Shown piece by piece: positions 30,260 to 40,371 of a stretch of DNA of 64,000 bases (the stretch's first letter is position 1; each line of letters opens with the position of its first letter). The translations under genes were made by a program, and so were the position numbers. This DNA is from Agromyces albus (GTDB lineage: Bacteria; Actinomycetota; Actinomycetes; Actinomycetales; Microbacteriaceae), in assembly GCF_004134825.1 (NCBI RefSeq), contig NZ_SDPN01000020.1, forward strand, positions 1 to 64,000, in the 5' to 3' direction. The notes under the pieces were generated by a model. It was given only the letters and a program-made list of their open reading frames with translations. It was not told the DNA's origin and made no database searches.

Positions 30260-31279
30260 TCATGTGGCAGGCAACGCCTCGAGGTCGGCATTCGCGGAGG
30301 TCGCGCGCTCGCGCTCCTTCAGCACCTTCTGGTCGTGGCGGCTGATCGCGGCCTCACCCTCGCGCAATTGCGAGTAGAGCGGAGCGGCGATGAAGACCGT
30401 CGACCACGTGCCCACGATGATGCCGATGAGCAGTGCGAGCGAGATGTCGCGGAGCGTGTCAGCCCCGAGCACTCCAGCGCCGATGAACAGGATCGCCGCG
30501 ACCGGCAGAGCCGCCACGATACTCGTGTTGATGGAACGAACGAGCGTCTGGTTCACCGCGAGGTTCACCGACTCGGCGAACGTGCGACGCGATTCGGTGC
30601 CGTCCTCTGCCGTGTTCTCGCGGATCTTGTCGAACACGACGACCGTGTCGTACAGCGAGTAGCTGAGGATCGTCAGGACGCCGATCATGGCTGCGGGGGT
30701 GATCTCGAACCCGACCGCGGCATAGACGCCGACCGTGACCACGAGGTCGCCGACCAATGCGAGCATCGCGGCAACCGACATCTTCCACGTGCGGAAGTAG
30801 AGCGCCATGATGACGAAGGCGAGCAACAGGAACGCGACGAGGCCGACGACTGCCTGCCGGGTGACATCCGCACCCCAGCTCGGTCCGATGAAGGAGGACG
30901 TGACCTCTGACTCGGCTACGCCGTAGGCCTCGGCGAGTGCCGAGCTGACCGCTCGAGAGTCGTCTTGCGCAAGCTGGTCAGTCTGCACGCGCACGCCCTC
31001 GGAGCCGACGATGGTGACCTTCGCCGCCGTGTCGGGCACGATCTCGGCGACCGCTTCGATCGCGGGCTCAGGAGCGGCATCCGTAACACCGGAGATCTGG
31101 AACTGCGAACCGCCGCGGAACTCGATGCCGAAGTTGAATCCGCTCACCACCGGCACGAGCACCGAGAGGATGATCAGCACCCCGGCGATCGCGTACCACT
31201 TCTTGCGTCCGCCGACGAAGTTGAACGAGCGCTTGCCCGTGTAGAGGTCGTTGCCGAAGGTCGTGAGGCGACTGGCCAT
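30260..31279 (-). CDS. secF: Protein translocase subunit SecF
   Basis: RND-like membrane subunit that, with SecD, uses proton motive force to pull exported proteins through SecYEG. The 339-residue protein starts SRLTTFGNDLYTGKRSFNFVG, has a membrane helix near residue 35 (VLIILSVLVPVVSGFNFGIEF with the FRGGSQF motif) and a C-terminal bundle of five helices containing GVLTILSYSLYDTVVVFDKI. Its ATG shares a base with the secD stop. The C-terminal tail is charged and short. Confidence 0.96.
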   Translation of the reverse strand: MASRLTTFGNDLYTGKRSFNFVGGRKKWYAIAGVLIILSVLVPVVSGFNFGIEFRGGSQFQISGVTDAAPEPAIEAVAEIVPDTAAKVTIVGSEGVRVQTDQLAQDDSRAVSSALAEAYGVAESEVTSSFIGPSWGADVTRQAVVGLVAFLLLAFVIMALYFRTWKMSVAAMLALVGDLVVTVGVYAAVGFEITPAAMIGVLTILSYSLYDTVVVFDKIRENTAEDGTESRRTFAESVNLAVNQTLVRSINTSIVAALPVAAILFIGAGVLGADTLRDISLALLIGIIVGTWSTVFIAAPLYSQLREGEAAISRHDQKVLKERERATSANADLEALPAT

Positions 31280-33024
31280 CAGGACTCCTTCCCGTCGTTC
31301 GACGTAGAGCCGGCACCGACGGATGCGGCCTTGCGCTCGGCGATGGTCTGGCGGCGCTGCGCCTCCTTCGAGCTCGACGCCACCTTTCGCGGTGCGACCG
31401 CGACGGGCTTGCGGAACTCAGCACGGCCACGGTAAACCGCGCCGAGGGCGTTCGGATCGAGTCCGGACCACGGGTGACCGCTCGAGAAGAACCTCGTCTG
31501 CGCGAGCAGCTGCAGCATGGGGTGGGTGAAGAGGATCACGACGAGGACGTCGATGATCGTCGTGAGTCCGAGCGTGTAGGCGAAGCCCTTCACGTTGCCG
31601 ACCGCGAGGATGAAGAGCACGACTGCCGCGAGGAGGTTCACGCCCTTCGACGCGAGCACCGTGCGGAAGGCGCGCTTCCAGCCGGCTTCGACGGCGCCGA
31701 CGATGGGTCTGCCGTCGCGAAGCTCGTCTCTCACACGTTCGAAGTAGACGATGAACGAGTCGGCCGTGAATCCGATCGCGACGATCAGTCCGGCGATGCC
31801 GGCGAGCGAGAGTCGATAGCCCTGACGCCACGACAGGATCGTGATCAGGAGATAGGTGATGATGCCGGCGATGATGAGCGACGCGATGGTCACCGTGCCG
31901 AGCAGGCGGTACTGGAAGAGCGTGTAGATGACCACGAGGATCAGGCCGATCAGGCCCGCGACGAGGCCGCTCTGCAGCTGCGACGTGCCGAGCGTGGCCG
32001 AGATGGTATCGGACGACTGCACCGTGAAGCTGATCGGCAAGGCGCCGAACTTCAACTGGTCGGCCAGCGCCTTCGACGACTCCTGCGTGAAGCTGCCCGT
32101 GATCTGCGGTCGCCCGTCGGTGATCGCACCGTTCATCTGAGGTGCCGTGAGCACGGCTCCGTCGAGCACGAACGCGAACTGGTCGCGCGGCGAGGCGCCT
32201 TCGCCCTGCAGGCCGAAGAGTCGGGTGCTGACCTTGGCGAAGTCCTCGGTGCCCTTGGCGTCGAAGACGATGTTGACCGCCCACTGGCCGGTCGAAGCGC
32301 CCGTCTGGGTCGACACGGTGCCGTTCGTCGCGTCGACGATGTTCTCGCCGCTCGCCTCGACGGGTCCGAGGAGGTACTTCGCGCTGCGTGCGACGTCGCA
32401 GGTCACGAGCGGCTCGTCGGTCGGCGCGACATTCGTGGATGCTTCATCCATCGTCGAGCAATTGAAGCTGTCGAACTGGTCTTGCAGTGCTGGAGTGATC
32501 CACGCGAGGTCGCTGCCGTCGGTGGGCTCCGCCGTCGGCGTCGACTCGAGCTCCTCGGCCGCGCCGTCGGTGGGCTCGGGGCTCGCACTCGGATCGATCG
32601 ACTCGTTCGTGGCGACATCCGCGAGGAGCACGGCGCGCAGTTCGAGCTTCGCCGACTGCTCGATGCGGGCCCGGGTCTGGTCGTCGAGCTCCCCGGGGAT
32701 GCGAACGACGACGTTCGAGCCCTCGGTGTTGATCTCGGCCTCGGCCACACCGGAGGCGTCGACGCGCTGGCGGATGATCGAGACGGCCTGGTCGAGCTGC
32801 TCCTGCGAGACGGTCTCACCGCTCTCGACCTTGGGCGCGAGGATGATCTGGGTGCCGCCCTCGAGGTCGAGGGCGAGCTTCGGCGACCATGACCCGTCGC
32901 CCCAGATCACTCCGGCCGCGTTGATGCCGAAGAGCAAGGCGATGATGACGCCCAGCCAGGTGAGCGAACGCCAGGCCTTCCGGACAGGCGTCGGGCGGGA
33001 TGACCGCTTCGATGGTGCAGCCAC
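31279..33024 (-). CDS. secD: Protein translocase subunit SecD
   Basis: Partner of SecF. It is 581 residues: an N-terminal helix (LTWLGVIIALLFGINAAGVI), the LDLEGGTQIILAP motif, the large extracytoplasmic P1 domain, and six-helix C-terminal membrane part with TLGLTTIIDVLVVILFTHPM. A low-complexity Pro/Thr/Glu insert (about residues 145-175; SPEPTDGAAEELESTPTAEP) interrupts the periplasmic domain, as in other actinobacteria. The GTG start lies about 60 nt after yajC, and the downstream secF overlaps by one base. Confidence 0.96.
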   Translation of the reverse strand: MAAPSKRSSRPTPVRKAWRSLTWLGVIIALLFGINAAGVIWGDGSWSPKLALDLEGGTQIILAPKVESGETVSQEQLDQAVSIIRQRVDASGVAEAEINTEGSNVVVRIPGELDDQTRARIEQSAKLELRAVLLADVATNESIDPSASPEPTDGAAEELESTPTAEPTDGSDLAWITPALQDQFDSFNCSTMDEASTNVAPTDEPLVTCDVARSAKYLLGPVEASGENIVDATNGTVSTQTGASTGQWAVNIVFDAKGTEDFAKVSTRLFGLQGEGASPRDQFAFVLDGAVLTAPQMNGAITDGRPQITGSFTQESSKALADQLKFGALPISFTVQSSDTISATLGTSQLQSGLVAGLIGLILVVIYTLFQYRLLGTVTIASLIIAGIITYLLITILSWRQGYRLSLAGIAGLIVAIGFTADSFIVYFERVRDELRDGRPIVGAVEAGWKRAFRTVLASKGVNLLAAVVLFILAVGNVKGFAYTLGLTTIIDVLVVILFTHPMLQLLAQTRFFSSGHPWSGLDPNALGAVYRGRAEFRKPVAVAPRKVASSSKEAQRRQTIAERKAASVGAGSTSNDGKES

Positions 33025-33087
33025 GTTTCTGCTTTCTCTGCAGGAGCCCGCGCGACGACGCGCGAGCCGAGCCTCGGGGTTGGGAGC

Positions 33088-33471
33088 TTAGTCTTCCGAC
33101 TTCTTGGTGTCGGGCTTCTCGTCGGCCGCGTCGTCGACGCGCTCACCGAACGCGGGCTCACCGTTTTCGAGCACCGCCGGCTCGTCGTCGGCGACGACAG
33201 CGGCCTCGGGCTCCACCACGCGTGCGACGGTCTGGCGGTGCACCGTGAGCACGGTGCCGGGCGACGTCTCGAGCAGCACCTGGTTCTCTTCTTCGTCGAT
33301 CGAGAGGATGGTGCCGAACACGCCGAAGTTGGTCATGACCTTCGCTCCCGGCTGCACCTTCGCCTGCAGGTTGCGGGCCTCGGCCTGACGCTTGCGCGAG
33401 TTGCGGAACATGAAGAAGATCAGCACCGCCAGGACGGCGAGCATGATGAGAGTGAAGGGATCGAACGGCAT
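33088..33471 (-). CDS. yajC: Preprotein translocase subunit YajC
   Basis: Small single-pass membrane protein of the SecDF-YajC complex. It is 127 residues: an N-terminal helix (FTLIMLAVLAVLIFFMFRNS, about 6-25), then a basic segment (RKRQAEARNLQAKVQPGAKV) and the conserved beta domain (MTNFGVFGTILSIDEEENQV). The C-terminus is a long acidic tail (about residues 95-127), longer than in proteobacterial YajC. It precedes secD on the same strand; ruvB ends 70 nt upstream. Confidence 0.94.
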   Translation of the reverse strand: MPFDPFTLIMLAVLAVLIFFMFRNSRKRQAEARNLQAKVQPGAKVMTNFGVFGTILSIDEEENQVLLETSPGTVLTVHRQTVARVVEPEAAVVADDEPAVLENGEPAFGERVDDAADEKPDTKKSED

Positions 33472-33541
33472 GAGGGGAGGAACCTTCCGGTGTGCGGCGA
33501 CCGCACGAAGTCATTGGCGGCGAGGGCTTCGCCTCAAAGGA

Positions 33542-34588
33542 TTATAGGTCATCGATGGCGAGGGTGGCTCCGACCTCGGGGATGCCGAAGTGCCGCCAGG
33601 CCGAAGGTGTCGCCATTCGCCCGCGGGGCGTGCGCGTGATGAGACCGATGCGCACGAGGAACGGCTCGACGACCGCCTCGATGGTCTCGGACTCCTCACC
33701 GACCGACACGGCGAGCGTGTTGAGGCCCACCGGCCCTCCGCCGAACCTCGTGAGGATCGTCTCCATGACGGCGCGGTCGAGGCGGTCGAGGCCGAGCGGG
33801 TCGACGTCGTAGAGGTCGAGCGCGGCACGCACCGCACCGAGGTCGGCGCGGCCACCGTGCACGAGGGCGTAGTCGCGCACCCGCCGCAGCAGCCGGTTCG
33901 CAATGCGAGGTGTGCCACGGCAGCGGCCGGCGATCTCGGCGAGCGCTTCGCGATCGACATCGAGCCCGAGCATCGTCGCCGCGCGCACGAGCACCTGTTC
34001 GAGCTCGGCTTCGTCATAGAACTCGAGGTGCGCCGTGAAGCCGAACCGGTCGCGCAGCGGATTGGGGAGGAGTCCGGAGCGGGTCGTGGCACCGACGAGC
34101 GTGAATGGCGCGAGGTCGAGTGGCACCGAGGTCGCCCCGGCTCCCTTGCCGACCATGATGTCGATGCGGAAGTCCTCCATGGCCAGGTAGAGCATCTCTT
34201 CGGCCGACCGCGCCATGCGGTGGACCTCGTCGATGAAGAGCACTTCGCCCGGCACGAGCGAGCTGAGGATTGCCGCGAGGTCGCCCGCGTGCTGGATCGC
34301 CGGACCGCTCGACATTCGCAGCGGGCGCCCGCCCTCGTACGCGACGATCATCGCGAGCGTCGTCTTGCCGAGCCCCGGCGGACCGGCCAGCAGGATGTGG
34401 TCGGGCGTGCGCTGCTGCATCGTGGCCGCGGTGAGGAGCAGCTGCAACTGCCCACGCACCCGGGTCTGGCCGACGAACTCCTCGAGGCTCTTGGGGCGGA
34501 GCGCGCCTTCGAACGCGAGCTCGGCCTCGGACGAGAGCACGGGGTCGGTGAGGTCGAGGTCGCCCTCGTTCATCCCACTCATGCTCAT
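33542..34588 (-). CDS. ruvB: Holliday junction branch migration helicase RuvB
   Basis: Hexameric AAA+ motor that drives branch migration with RuvA. It is 348 residues with Walker [21 protein letters not shown] near residue 65, Walker [11 protein letters not shown], the sensor block [20 protein letters not shown], and a C-terminal winged helix ([20 protein letters not shown]). It overlaps the ruvA stop by 4 nt; ruvC-ruvA-ruvB form one translationally coupled unit. Confidence 0.98.
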   Translation of the reverse strand: MSMSGMNEGDLDLTDPVLSSEAELAFEGALRPKSLEEFVGQTRVRGQLQLLLTAATMQQRTPDHILLAGPPGLGKTTLAMIVAYEGGRPLRMSSGPAIQHAGDLAAILSSLVPGEVLFIDEVHRMARSAEEMLYLAMEDFRIDIMVGKGAGATSVPLDLAPFTLVGATTRSGLLPNPLRDRFGFTAHLEFYDEAELEQVLVRAATMLGLDVDREALAEIAGRCRGTPRIANRLLRRVRDYALVHGGRADLGAVRAALDLYDVDPLGLDRLDRAVMETILTRFGGGPVGLNTLAVSVGEESETIEAVVEPFLVRIGLITRTPRGRMATPSAWRHFGIPEVGATLAIDDL

Positions 34589-35202
34589 CGAGACCTGCCC
34601 GAGTGCTGCGCAGGGCCGAGCCGCGAGAGCGTCAACCGCAGAAGTGTGGGCACGGAGGCCGCTTCGGTGTCGGATGCCGCGCCGATGGTCTCCTCGACCG
34701 CCTCGGCAGCGACCCGCTCCGACCAGCCGAGCCCGGTGAGCGCTGCGAGCACGCTCTCGGCGACGCCGCCGGTGACGACCGTGGACGCAGCGGGCGGGGC
34801 GGTCGCGACGAGCTTGCCGGCGAGCGACACGGTGATGAGCTTGGCCGTCTTCGGGCCGATGCCGCTCACCTTGCGGAAGACGGCGTCGTCGTCGCGCTGG
34901 ACGGCGAGCGCGACCTGGTCGGGTGAGAGCGCCGAGAGCACGCCGAGTGCGGATTTCGGGCCGACGCCCGTGACGCCGATGAGCAGGTCGAAGACGTCGA
35001 GCTCGGCCCGCGAGGCGAAGCCGAACAATGTCAGCGAGTCCTCTCGGACGACGAGCGTCGTGTGCACGGCGAGCTCGTGGCCCTCACGGCTCGCGAGCGC
35101 GAGAGCGGGAGTGGTGTTGACGTGGAATCCCACGCCGCCGACCTCGATCACGACCGAGCTGCCGGCTGCGGTGAGCACGCGGCCGCGAAGAGAGGAGATC
35201 AC
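34585..35202 (-). CDS. ruvA: Holliday junction DNA-binding protein RuvA
   Basis: Tetrameric junction-binding partner of RuvB. It is 205 residues: domain I OB fold ([20 protein letters not shown]), tandem helix-hairpin-helix motifs in domain II ([20 protein letters not shown] and [20 protein letters not shown]), and domain III for RuvB contact ([20 protein letters not shown]). It overlaps ruvC by 4 nt and ruvB by 4 nt. Confidence 0.97.
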   Translation of the reverse strand: MISSLRGRVLTAAGSSVVIEVGGVGFHVNTTPALALASREGHELAVHTTLVVREDSLTLFGFASRAELDVFDLLIGVTGVGPKSALGVLSALSPDQVALAVQRDDDAVFRKVSGIGPKTAKLITVSLAGKLVATAPPAASTVVTGGVAESVLAALTGLGWSERVAAEAVEETIGAASDTEAASVPTLLRLTLSRLGPAQHSGRSR

Positions 35203-35807
35203 TCCTTCAGCCTACGGGCCGCCCCCGACACGGCGGCGGAGCGCTCGGCGGCGATCCATGCACGCTGTGCCGGCGTGAGGCCTGCGCCCTCGACGAGTCC
35301 GGCGCGGCCGTCGCGAACGGCGGCGCCCGCGACACCGCCGGTGCGCCAGGCGTGGCAGATCGCGAGTGCGAGTGCGTCGGCGGCATCCGCGGGCTTCGGC
35401 ACCTCGTCGAGCCCGAGGATGCGGGCGACCATCGCGCCGACCTGTTTCTTGTCAGCCCGGCCGTATCCGGTGATCGCGGCCTTCACCTCGCTGGGGGTGT
35501 GCAGGGCGACCGGAAGCGCCCTCCGCGCGGCGATGAGCATCGCGACGCCCGAGATCTGCGCCGTGCCCATGATCGTCGAGACGTCACTACGGGCGAAGAC
35601 CCGCTCGAGGGCGACCGCGTGCGGCCGGTGCTCCTCGATGATCGCCTCGATGCCGTCGGCGATGCGCGCGAGACGCTGCTCGATCGGGAGGTCGGGAGGC
35701 GAACGGAGCACGACGACGTCGACGAGCCGTGCCGTGCGGTTCGGCTCCACATCGACGATGCCGACGCCGCATCGCGTCAAGCCGGGGTCGATGCCGAGCA
35801 CGCGCAC
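35199..35807 (-). CDS. ruvC: Crossover junction endodeoxyribonuclease RuvC
   Basis: Resolves Holliday junctions by symmetric nicking. The 202-residue protein begins [19 protein letters not shown] with the first catalytic aspartate, has the glutamate in [20 protein letters not shown] and C-terminal acidic residues in [17 protein letters not shown]. An extra 20-30 residue alanine/arginine-rich tail follows the family core. It lies 9 bases downstream of the yebC stop. Confidence 0.97.
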   Translation of the reverse strand: MRVLGIDPGLTRCGVGIVDVEPNRTARLVDVVVLRSPPDLPIEQRLARIADGIEAIIEEHRPHAVALERVFARSDVSTIMGTAQISGVAMLIAARRALPVALHTPSEVKAAITGYGRADKKQVGAMVARILGLDEVPKPADAADALALAICHAWRTGGVAGAAVRDGRAGLVEGAGLTPAQRAWIAAERSAAVSGAARRLKE

Positions 35808-35816
35808 GGCGATGCG

Positions 35817-36575
35817 CTACTCCGCCTCGAGTTCGGCCTGCACCTCGGGGGTCAGGTCGAAGTTGCTGTAGATGTTCTGCACGTCGTCGCTGTCTTCGAG
35901 CGCATCGATGAGGCGGAACACCTTGCGGGCCGTCTCGGCGTCGATCTCGACCTTGAGCGAGGGCACGAACGCGGCATCCGCCGAGTCGTAGTCGATGCCG
36001 GCCTCCTGTAGCGCCGTTCGTGCGGCGACCATGTCGGATGCCTCGGTGACGACCTCGAAGGTCTCGCCCTCGTCGGTGACCTCTTCGGCGCCGGCGTCGA
36101 GCACCGCGCCGAGCACGTCGTCTTCGGTCAGGCCATCGGTCTTGGCGACGACGATCACGCCCTTGCGGGCGAAGTTGTAGGCGACCGAGCCGGGGTCGGC
36201 CATGGTGCCGCCATTGCGCGACATGAGCGTGCGCACCTCGGCGGCGGCGCGATTCCGGTTGTCGGTGAGGCACTCGATGAGGAGGGCGACGCCGTTGGGC
36301 CCGTAGCCCTCGTACATGATCGTGATGTACTCGATCGACTCACCGGTCAGGCCGGCGCCGCGCTTGATCGCCCGGTCGATGTTGTCGTTCGGGACGGAGG
36401 TCTTCTTCGCCTTCTGCACGGCGTCGACGAGGGTGGGGTTGCCCGAGAGGTCGGCGCCGCCCATCTTCGCAGCGACCTCGATGTTCTTGATGAGCTTCGC
36501 GAACGACTTCGCACGGCGCGAGTCGATGATCGCCTTCTTGTGCTTCGTCGTCGCCCACTTGGAATGCCCGGACAT
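35817..36575 (-). CDS. YebC/PmpR family DNA-binding regulator
   Basis: A 252-residue protein starting [30 protein letters not shown], the hallmark of the family, with the three-domain YebC layout (conserved [20 protein letters not shown] near residue 36; [20 protein letters not shown]). Such proteins bind DNA as regulators, and recent work links some YebC proteins to translation of proline-rich stretches. It sits directly before ruvC, as in most bacteria. Which role applies here cannot be told from sequence. Confidence 0.95.
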   Translation of the reverse strand: MSGHSKWATTKHKKAIIDSRRAKSFAKLIKNIEVAAKMGGADLSGNPTLVDAVQKAKKTSVPNDNIDRAIKRGAGLTGESIEYITIMYEGYGPNGVALLIECLTDNRNRAAAEVRTLMSRNGGTMADPGSVAYNFARKGVIVVAKTDGLTEDDVLGAVLDAGAEEVTDEGETFEVVTEASDMVAARTALQEAGIDYDSADAAFVPSLKVEIDAETARKVFRLIDALEDSDDVQNIYSNFDLTPEVQAELEAE

Positions 36576-36746
36576 GTCGCTCCTGAATCGCTGCGCGGCG
36601 GGTGCATCCGCCGAGGCACCATTCTATTGCAGCGCTCGCACTGCGCCGAGTCGACGAGCGGAAGCCGCGCAGAGTCACGAGGCGACGCTTGGCCTCGGTC
36701 GACTTCACGACGCCGACGCCAGCGCCACGGCGGGCGAGATCCGACG

Positions 36747-37460
36747 TCAAGCGGTTGTCGACGACGCCCCGCGCTCGGGATGGAGTCGACGCATCCCCCG
36801 CTCGTACTGGCGACGACCGACGAGGCGGTACGCCAGGCGCATGGGCGCGGGCAGCTCGCGGGCCATCCACGCCGCACGATCGGCCTCGGGGACGCTCTCC
36901 ATCAGCAGCCCGAGCAGCAGGAACAGCGGAAGCGGGGGCTTCTCGCGCTGGGCGTGCTCGGAGATCTCGTCCCACTCGGCGTCGGACAGCACGGCATCGA
37001 GTACCGGGAATGCGTCGCGCTCCTCGTCGACGAGGTGCTCGGAGAGAGTGCGGTCGACCGCGTCGAGCGCGTCGGCGAGCTTCGCGGCACTCGTGTCGGA
37101 CACCCATTCGTCCAGGAGCACCTCGATCTCGTCGAGCTGATCGGACACAGCCCGGTGCTGCCGTCGCATGACCGCCACGTGCACGCCGCAGGCCGGCGCC
37201 CGCTCGGTCATCCGGTCCCAGAAGAACTCGTCCTCGGCGTGGTGGTGCATGTGCAGGAGCGCTACCAGCGAGCGCAGGTGGTCCGCGAGGAACGCGACGC
37301 GCTTCTCGTCACCGGGCGCGACGTCGCGCACGAGGCCTGGCGCCTCGCCCAACAGGCGGCGCAGGAGCCGGTGGATGAGCACGATCTCGTCGCTGCGGCA
37401 GGTCGTAGCGGCGGCGTCGCCGGGCCCGGGCGCGCCGGAACTTGGGAGTCGGGTGGTCAT
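36747..37460 (-). CDS. Hemerythrin HHE domain protein
   Basis: A 237-residue protein whose helices carry the HHE metal pattern: DEIVLIHRLLRRLLGEAPGL near residue 25, LVALLHMHHHAEDEFFWDRM near residue 68, RRQHRAVSDQLDEIE and LSEHLVDEERDAFPVLDAVL near residue 145. It would bind a di-iron site and may sense or buffer oxygen, nitric oxide or iron. The C-terminal third is a helical extension without motif. It stands alone between yebC and the DUF1697 gene, an insertion into the usual pdxT-yebC synteny. The 170 bases before yebC are empty. Confidence 0.88.
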   Translation of the reverse strand: MTTRLPSSGAPGPGDAAATTCRSDEIVLIHRLLRRLLGEAPGLVRDVAPGDEKRVAFLADHLRSLVALLHMHHHAEDEFFWDRMTERAPACGVHVAVMRRQHRAVSDQLDEIEVLLDEWVSDTSAAKLADALDAVDRTLSEHLVDEERDAFPVLDAVLSDAEWDEISEHAQREKPPLPLFLLLGLLMESVPEADRAAWMARELPAPMRLAYRLVGRRQYERGMRRLHPERGASSTTA

Positions 37461-37540
37461 GGCACGTATTCAAGCGGATGCCGCGCGGCGCCGCACCCGT
37501 GGAAACCCGGCTCCCGGATCCGGGCATTCCCTGATCCACC

Positions 37541-38071
37541 TCAGCCGAGGATCTTCAGCAATGTCCTGAGGTTGCGATTCGTGGTCAGCGGTTTGAACTT
37601 CGGCTTCGCGAGCAGCTTCGCGAACGGGGTGTCGACGGTCGTGCCCTTCACCGGGTTCCAGTAGACGACGCCGTCGCCGCGTGCGAGCGGATCGACCTCG
37701 GGATCGGCGTCGACGGCGAAGCGCATGAGCTCGTCGACAACTGCGGACTCCGACGCGAAGATCACCCACGGCTGTCGCGCAGGGTCGTCGGCATCGAACG
37801 GGAACCCGTCGATTGCCCGTTGCAACTCGGACCGCGTCACGAGGATGATCCACGCGTCGTACTCGAACCGGTCGCGCAGCGCGTCCTCGATGCGCCGCTT
37901 CACTGTGCTGCGGGCCGTGCGCGTCGAGTTCTCGAACACGACGTTGCCGCTCGCGAGCACGGTGCGCACCTCTTCGAAGCCGAGTTCCTCGAAGAGGCTC
38001 CGCAGCTCGGCGGACTTCACGGTGATGCCCCCGACGTTCACGCCGCGGAGCAGGGCGATGTACTGCGTCAT
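37541..38071 (-). CDS. DUF1697 protein
   Basis: A 176-residue protein from ATG 38071 (MTQYIALLRGVNVGGITVKS), the typical DUF1697 opening, followed by LRSLFEELGFEEVRTVLASG, NVVFEN and the C-terminal TTNRNLRTLLKIL. The family is widespread, single-domain and of unknown function. The upstream frame extension adds an unrelated leader and is not used. It lies between pdxT and the hemerythrin gene. Confidence 0.9.
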   Translation of the reverse strand: MTQYIALLRGVNVGGITVKSAELRSLFEELGFEEVRTVLASGNVVFENSTRTARSTVKRRIEDALRDRFEYDAWIILVTRSELQRAIDGFPFDADDPARQPWVIFASESAVVDELMRFAVDADPEVDPLARGDGVVYWNPVKGTTVDTPFAKLLAKPKFKPLTTNRNLRTLLKILG

Positions 38072-38146
38072 GGGGCGAGTGTAGGCTCCGATCCATGCTG
38101 AGCATCGGACGAACGACGATCCTGCTTCAGCACTCGGCCTACGCAC

Positions 38147-38790
38147 TCATCGAGTGACCCGGGCTGCGACCTTCGCCAGGAAGTACTCGTGGAAGCGGTA
38201 CTCCCCCGTGATCTCGGGGTGGAAGCTCGTGCCGAGGAGGTTGCCCTGCTCGACCGCCACGACGCGCCCATCGGCGAGCGAGGCGAGCGGCGTCGCGGCC
38301 GGACCGACCGACTCGACGACCGGGCCGCGGATGAATACGGCGTGCACGGGCGGCTCGCCGAGCGCGGGGACCTCGAGGTCGGTCTCGAACGATTGGTTCT
38401 GCGAACCGAAGGCATTGCGGCGCACCACGACGTCGAGCCCGCCGAGGCTCTGCTGGCCGGCGATCGCGTCGAGCAGCGTGTCGGCGAGCATGATGAGGCC
38501 GGCACAGGTGCCGTAGACCGGCATCCCACCGGCGATGGCCTCCTTCAGCGGCTCGGCGAGTCCGAACGTGCGCGACAGCTTGTCCATGACACTCGACTCG
38601 CCGCCCGGGATCACGAGGCCGTCGACGGCGTCGAGCTCCTCGGGGCGTCGCACGAGCGACACGTGCGCGCCGAGCCGTCCGAGCACATGTGCGTGCTCAC
38701 GGAAATCGCCCTGCAGGGCGAGCACGCCGACGCGCGGTCCCGTGTGGACCGCATCGTCGGGCGCGATCGATTCGCTGCGGAGGTTTGTCG

Positions 38791-38794
<4 letters not shown>
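38147..38794 (-). CDS. pdxT: Pyridoxal 5'-phosphate synthase glutaminase subunit PdxT
   Basis: Hydrolyses glutamine and passes ammonia to PdxS for direct PLP synthesis. It is 215 residues from a GTG overlapping the pdxS stop (GTGA, 38791-38794); homology to the family begins near residue 20 ([20 protein letters not shown]). The catalytic cysteine is in [12 protein letters not shown], and the histidine/glutamate pair in SFHPEITG near the C-terminus. The [11 protein letters not shown] motif is intact. Translation is coupled to pdxS. Confidence 0.96.
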
Positions 38795-39708
<914 letters not shown>

Positions 39709-39807
39709 GAGGTCAATCCTAGTCTTCGGAATGGATGCGGTCTCTGCCGCGGTGGAGTGCGCGGGAGCGCTCGTTGGACGTGGCGTCCACACCGCGCTCG
39801 CGCTGGT

Positions 39808-40371
39808 TCAGGCCGGCCAGGCGTCGGCGATCTCCTGCCGCACCTCGCCGAGGAGGCGCGGCAGCGCCTTCGTGCCGGCGATGATCGGGAAGAAGTTCGA
39901 GTCGAGCGCCCAGCGCGGCACGAGGTGCTGGTGCAGGTGTTCGGCGATGCCGGCTCCGGCGATGCGGCCCTGGTTCATGCCGATGTTGAACCCGTCGCAG
40001 TGCGAGACCTGCTTCACGACCCGCATCGCGATCTGCGTGAGCTCGCCGATCTCGGCGATCTCGTCGGGCGTCGCCTCGTCGTACGTCGCGACGTGGCGGT
40101 ACGGGCACACGAGCAGGTGACCACTGTTGTACGGGTAGAGGTTCAGCAGGACGTAGGCGTGCTCGCCTCGAGCGACGATGAGCGATTGCTCGTCGCTCAT
40201 CTCGGGCGCGCGGCAGAACGGACAGGCGTGCTCGTCGGGCTGCTGCCCGTGCTGGATGTAGACGAGCCGGTGCGGCGTCCAGAGGCGCTGGAACGCATCG
40301 GGCACGCCGGCGAGATCGGCCGCGGCATCCGTCGGCACGCCATCGAACTCGTCGGGCTGGTAGGCCGTCAT
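39808..40371 (-). CDS. HIT-family nucleotide hydrolase/phosphorylase
   Basis: A 187-residue histidine-triad protein with the catalytic [10 protein letters not shown] near residue 150 and the [21 protein letters not shown]-terminal core with a CxxC pair. Related actinobacterial proteins next to thrS (Rv2613c type) are AP4A phosphorylases, which is the most likely activity. Its ATG overlaps the thrS stop by 4 nt, so it is co-translated with thrS. In mycobacteria it is followed by pgsA and mannosyltransferase genes; here pdxS follows directly. Confidence 0.93.
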   Translation of the reverse strand: MTAYQPDEFDGVPTDAAADLAGVPDAFQRLWTPHRLVYIQHGQQPDEHACPFCRAPEMSDEQSLIVARGEHAYVLLNLYPYNSGHLLVCPYRHVATYDEATPDEIAEIGELTQIAMRVVKQVSHCDGFNIGMNQGRIAGAGIAEHLHQHLVPRWALDSNFFPIIAGTKALPRLLGEVRQEIADAWPA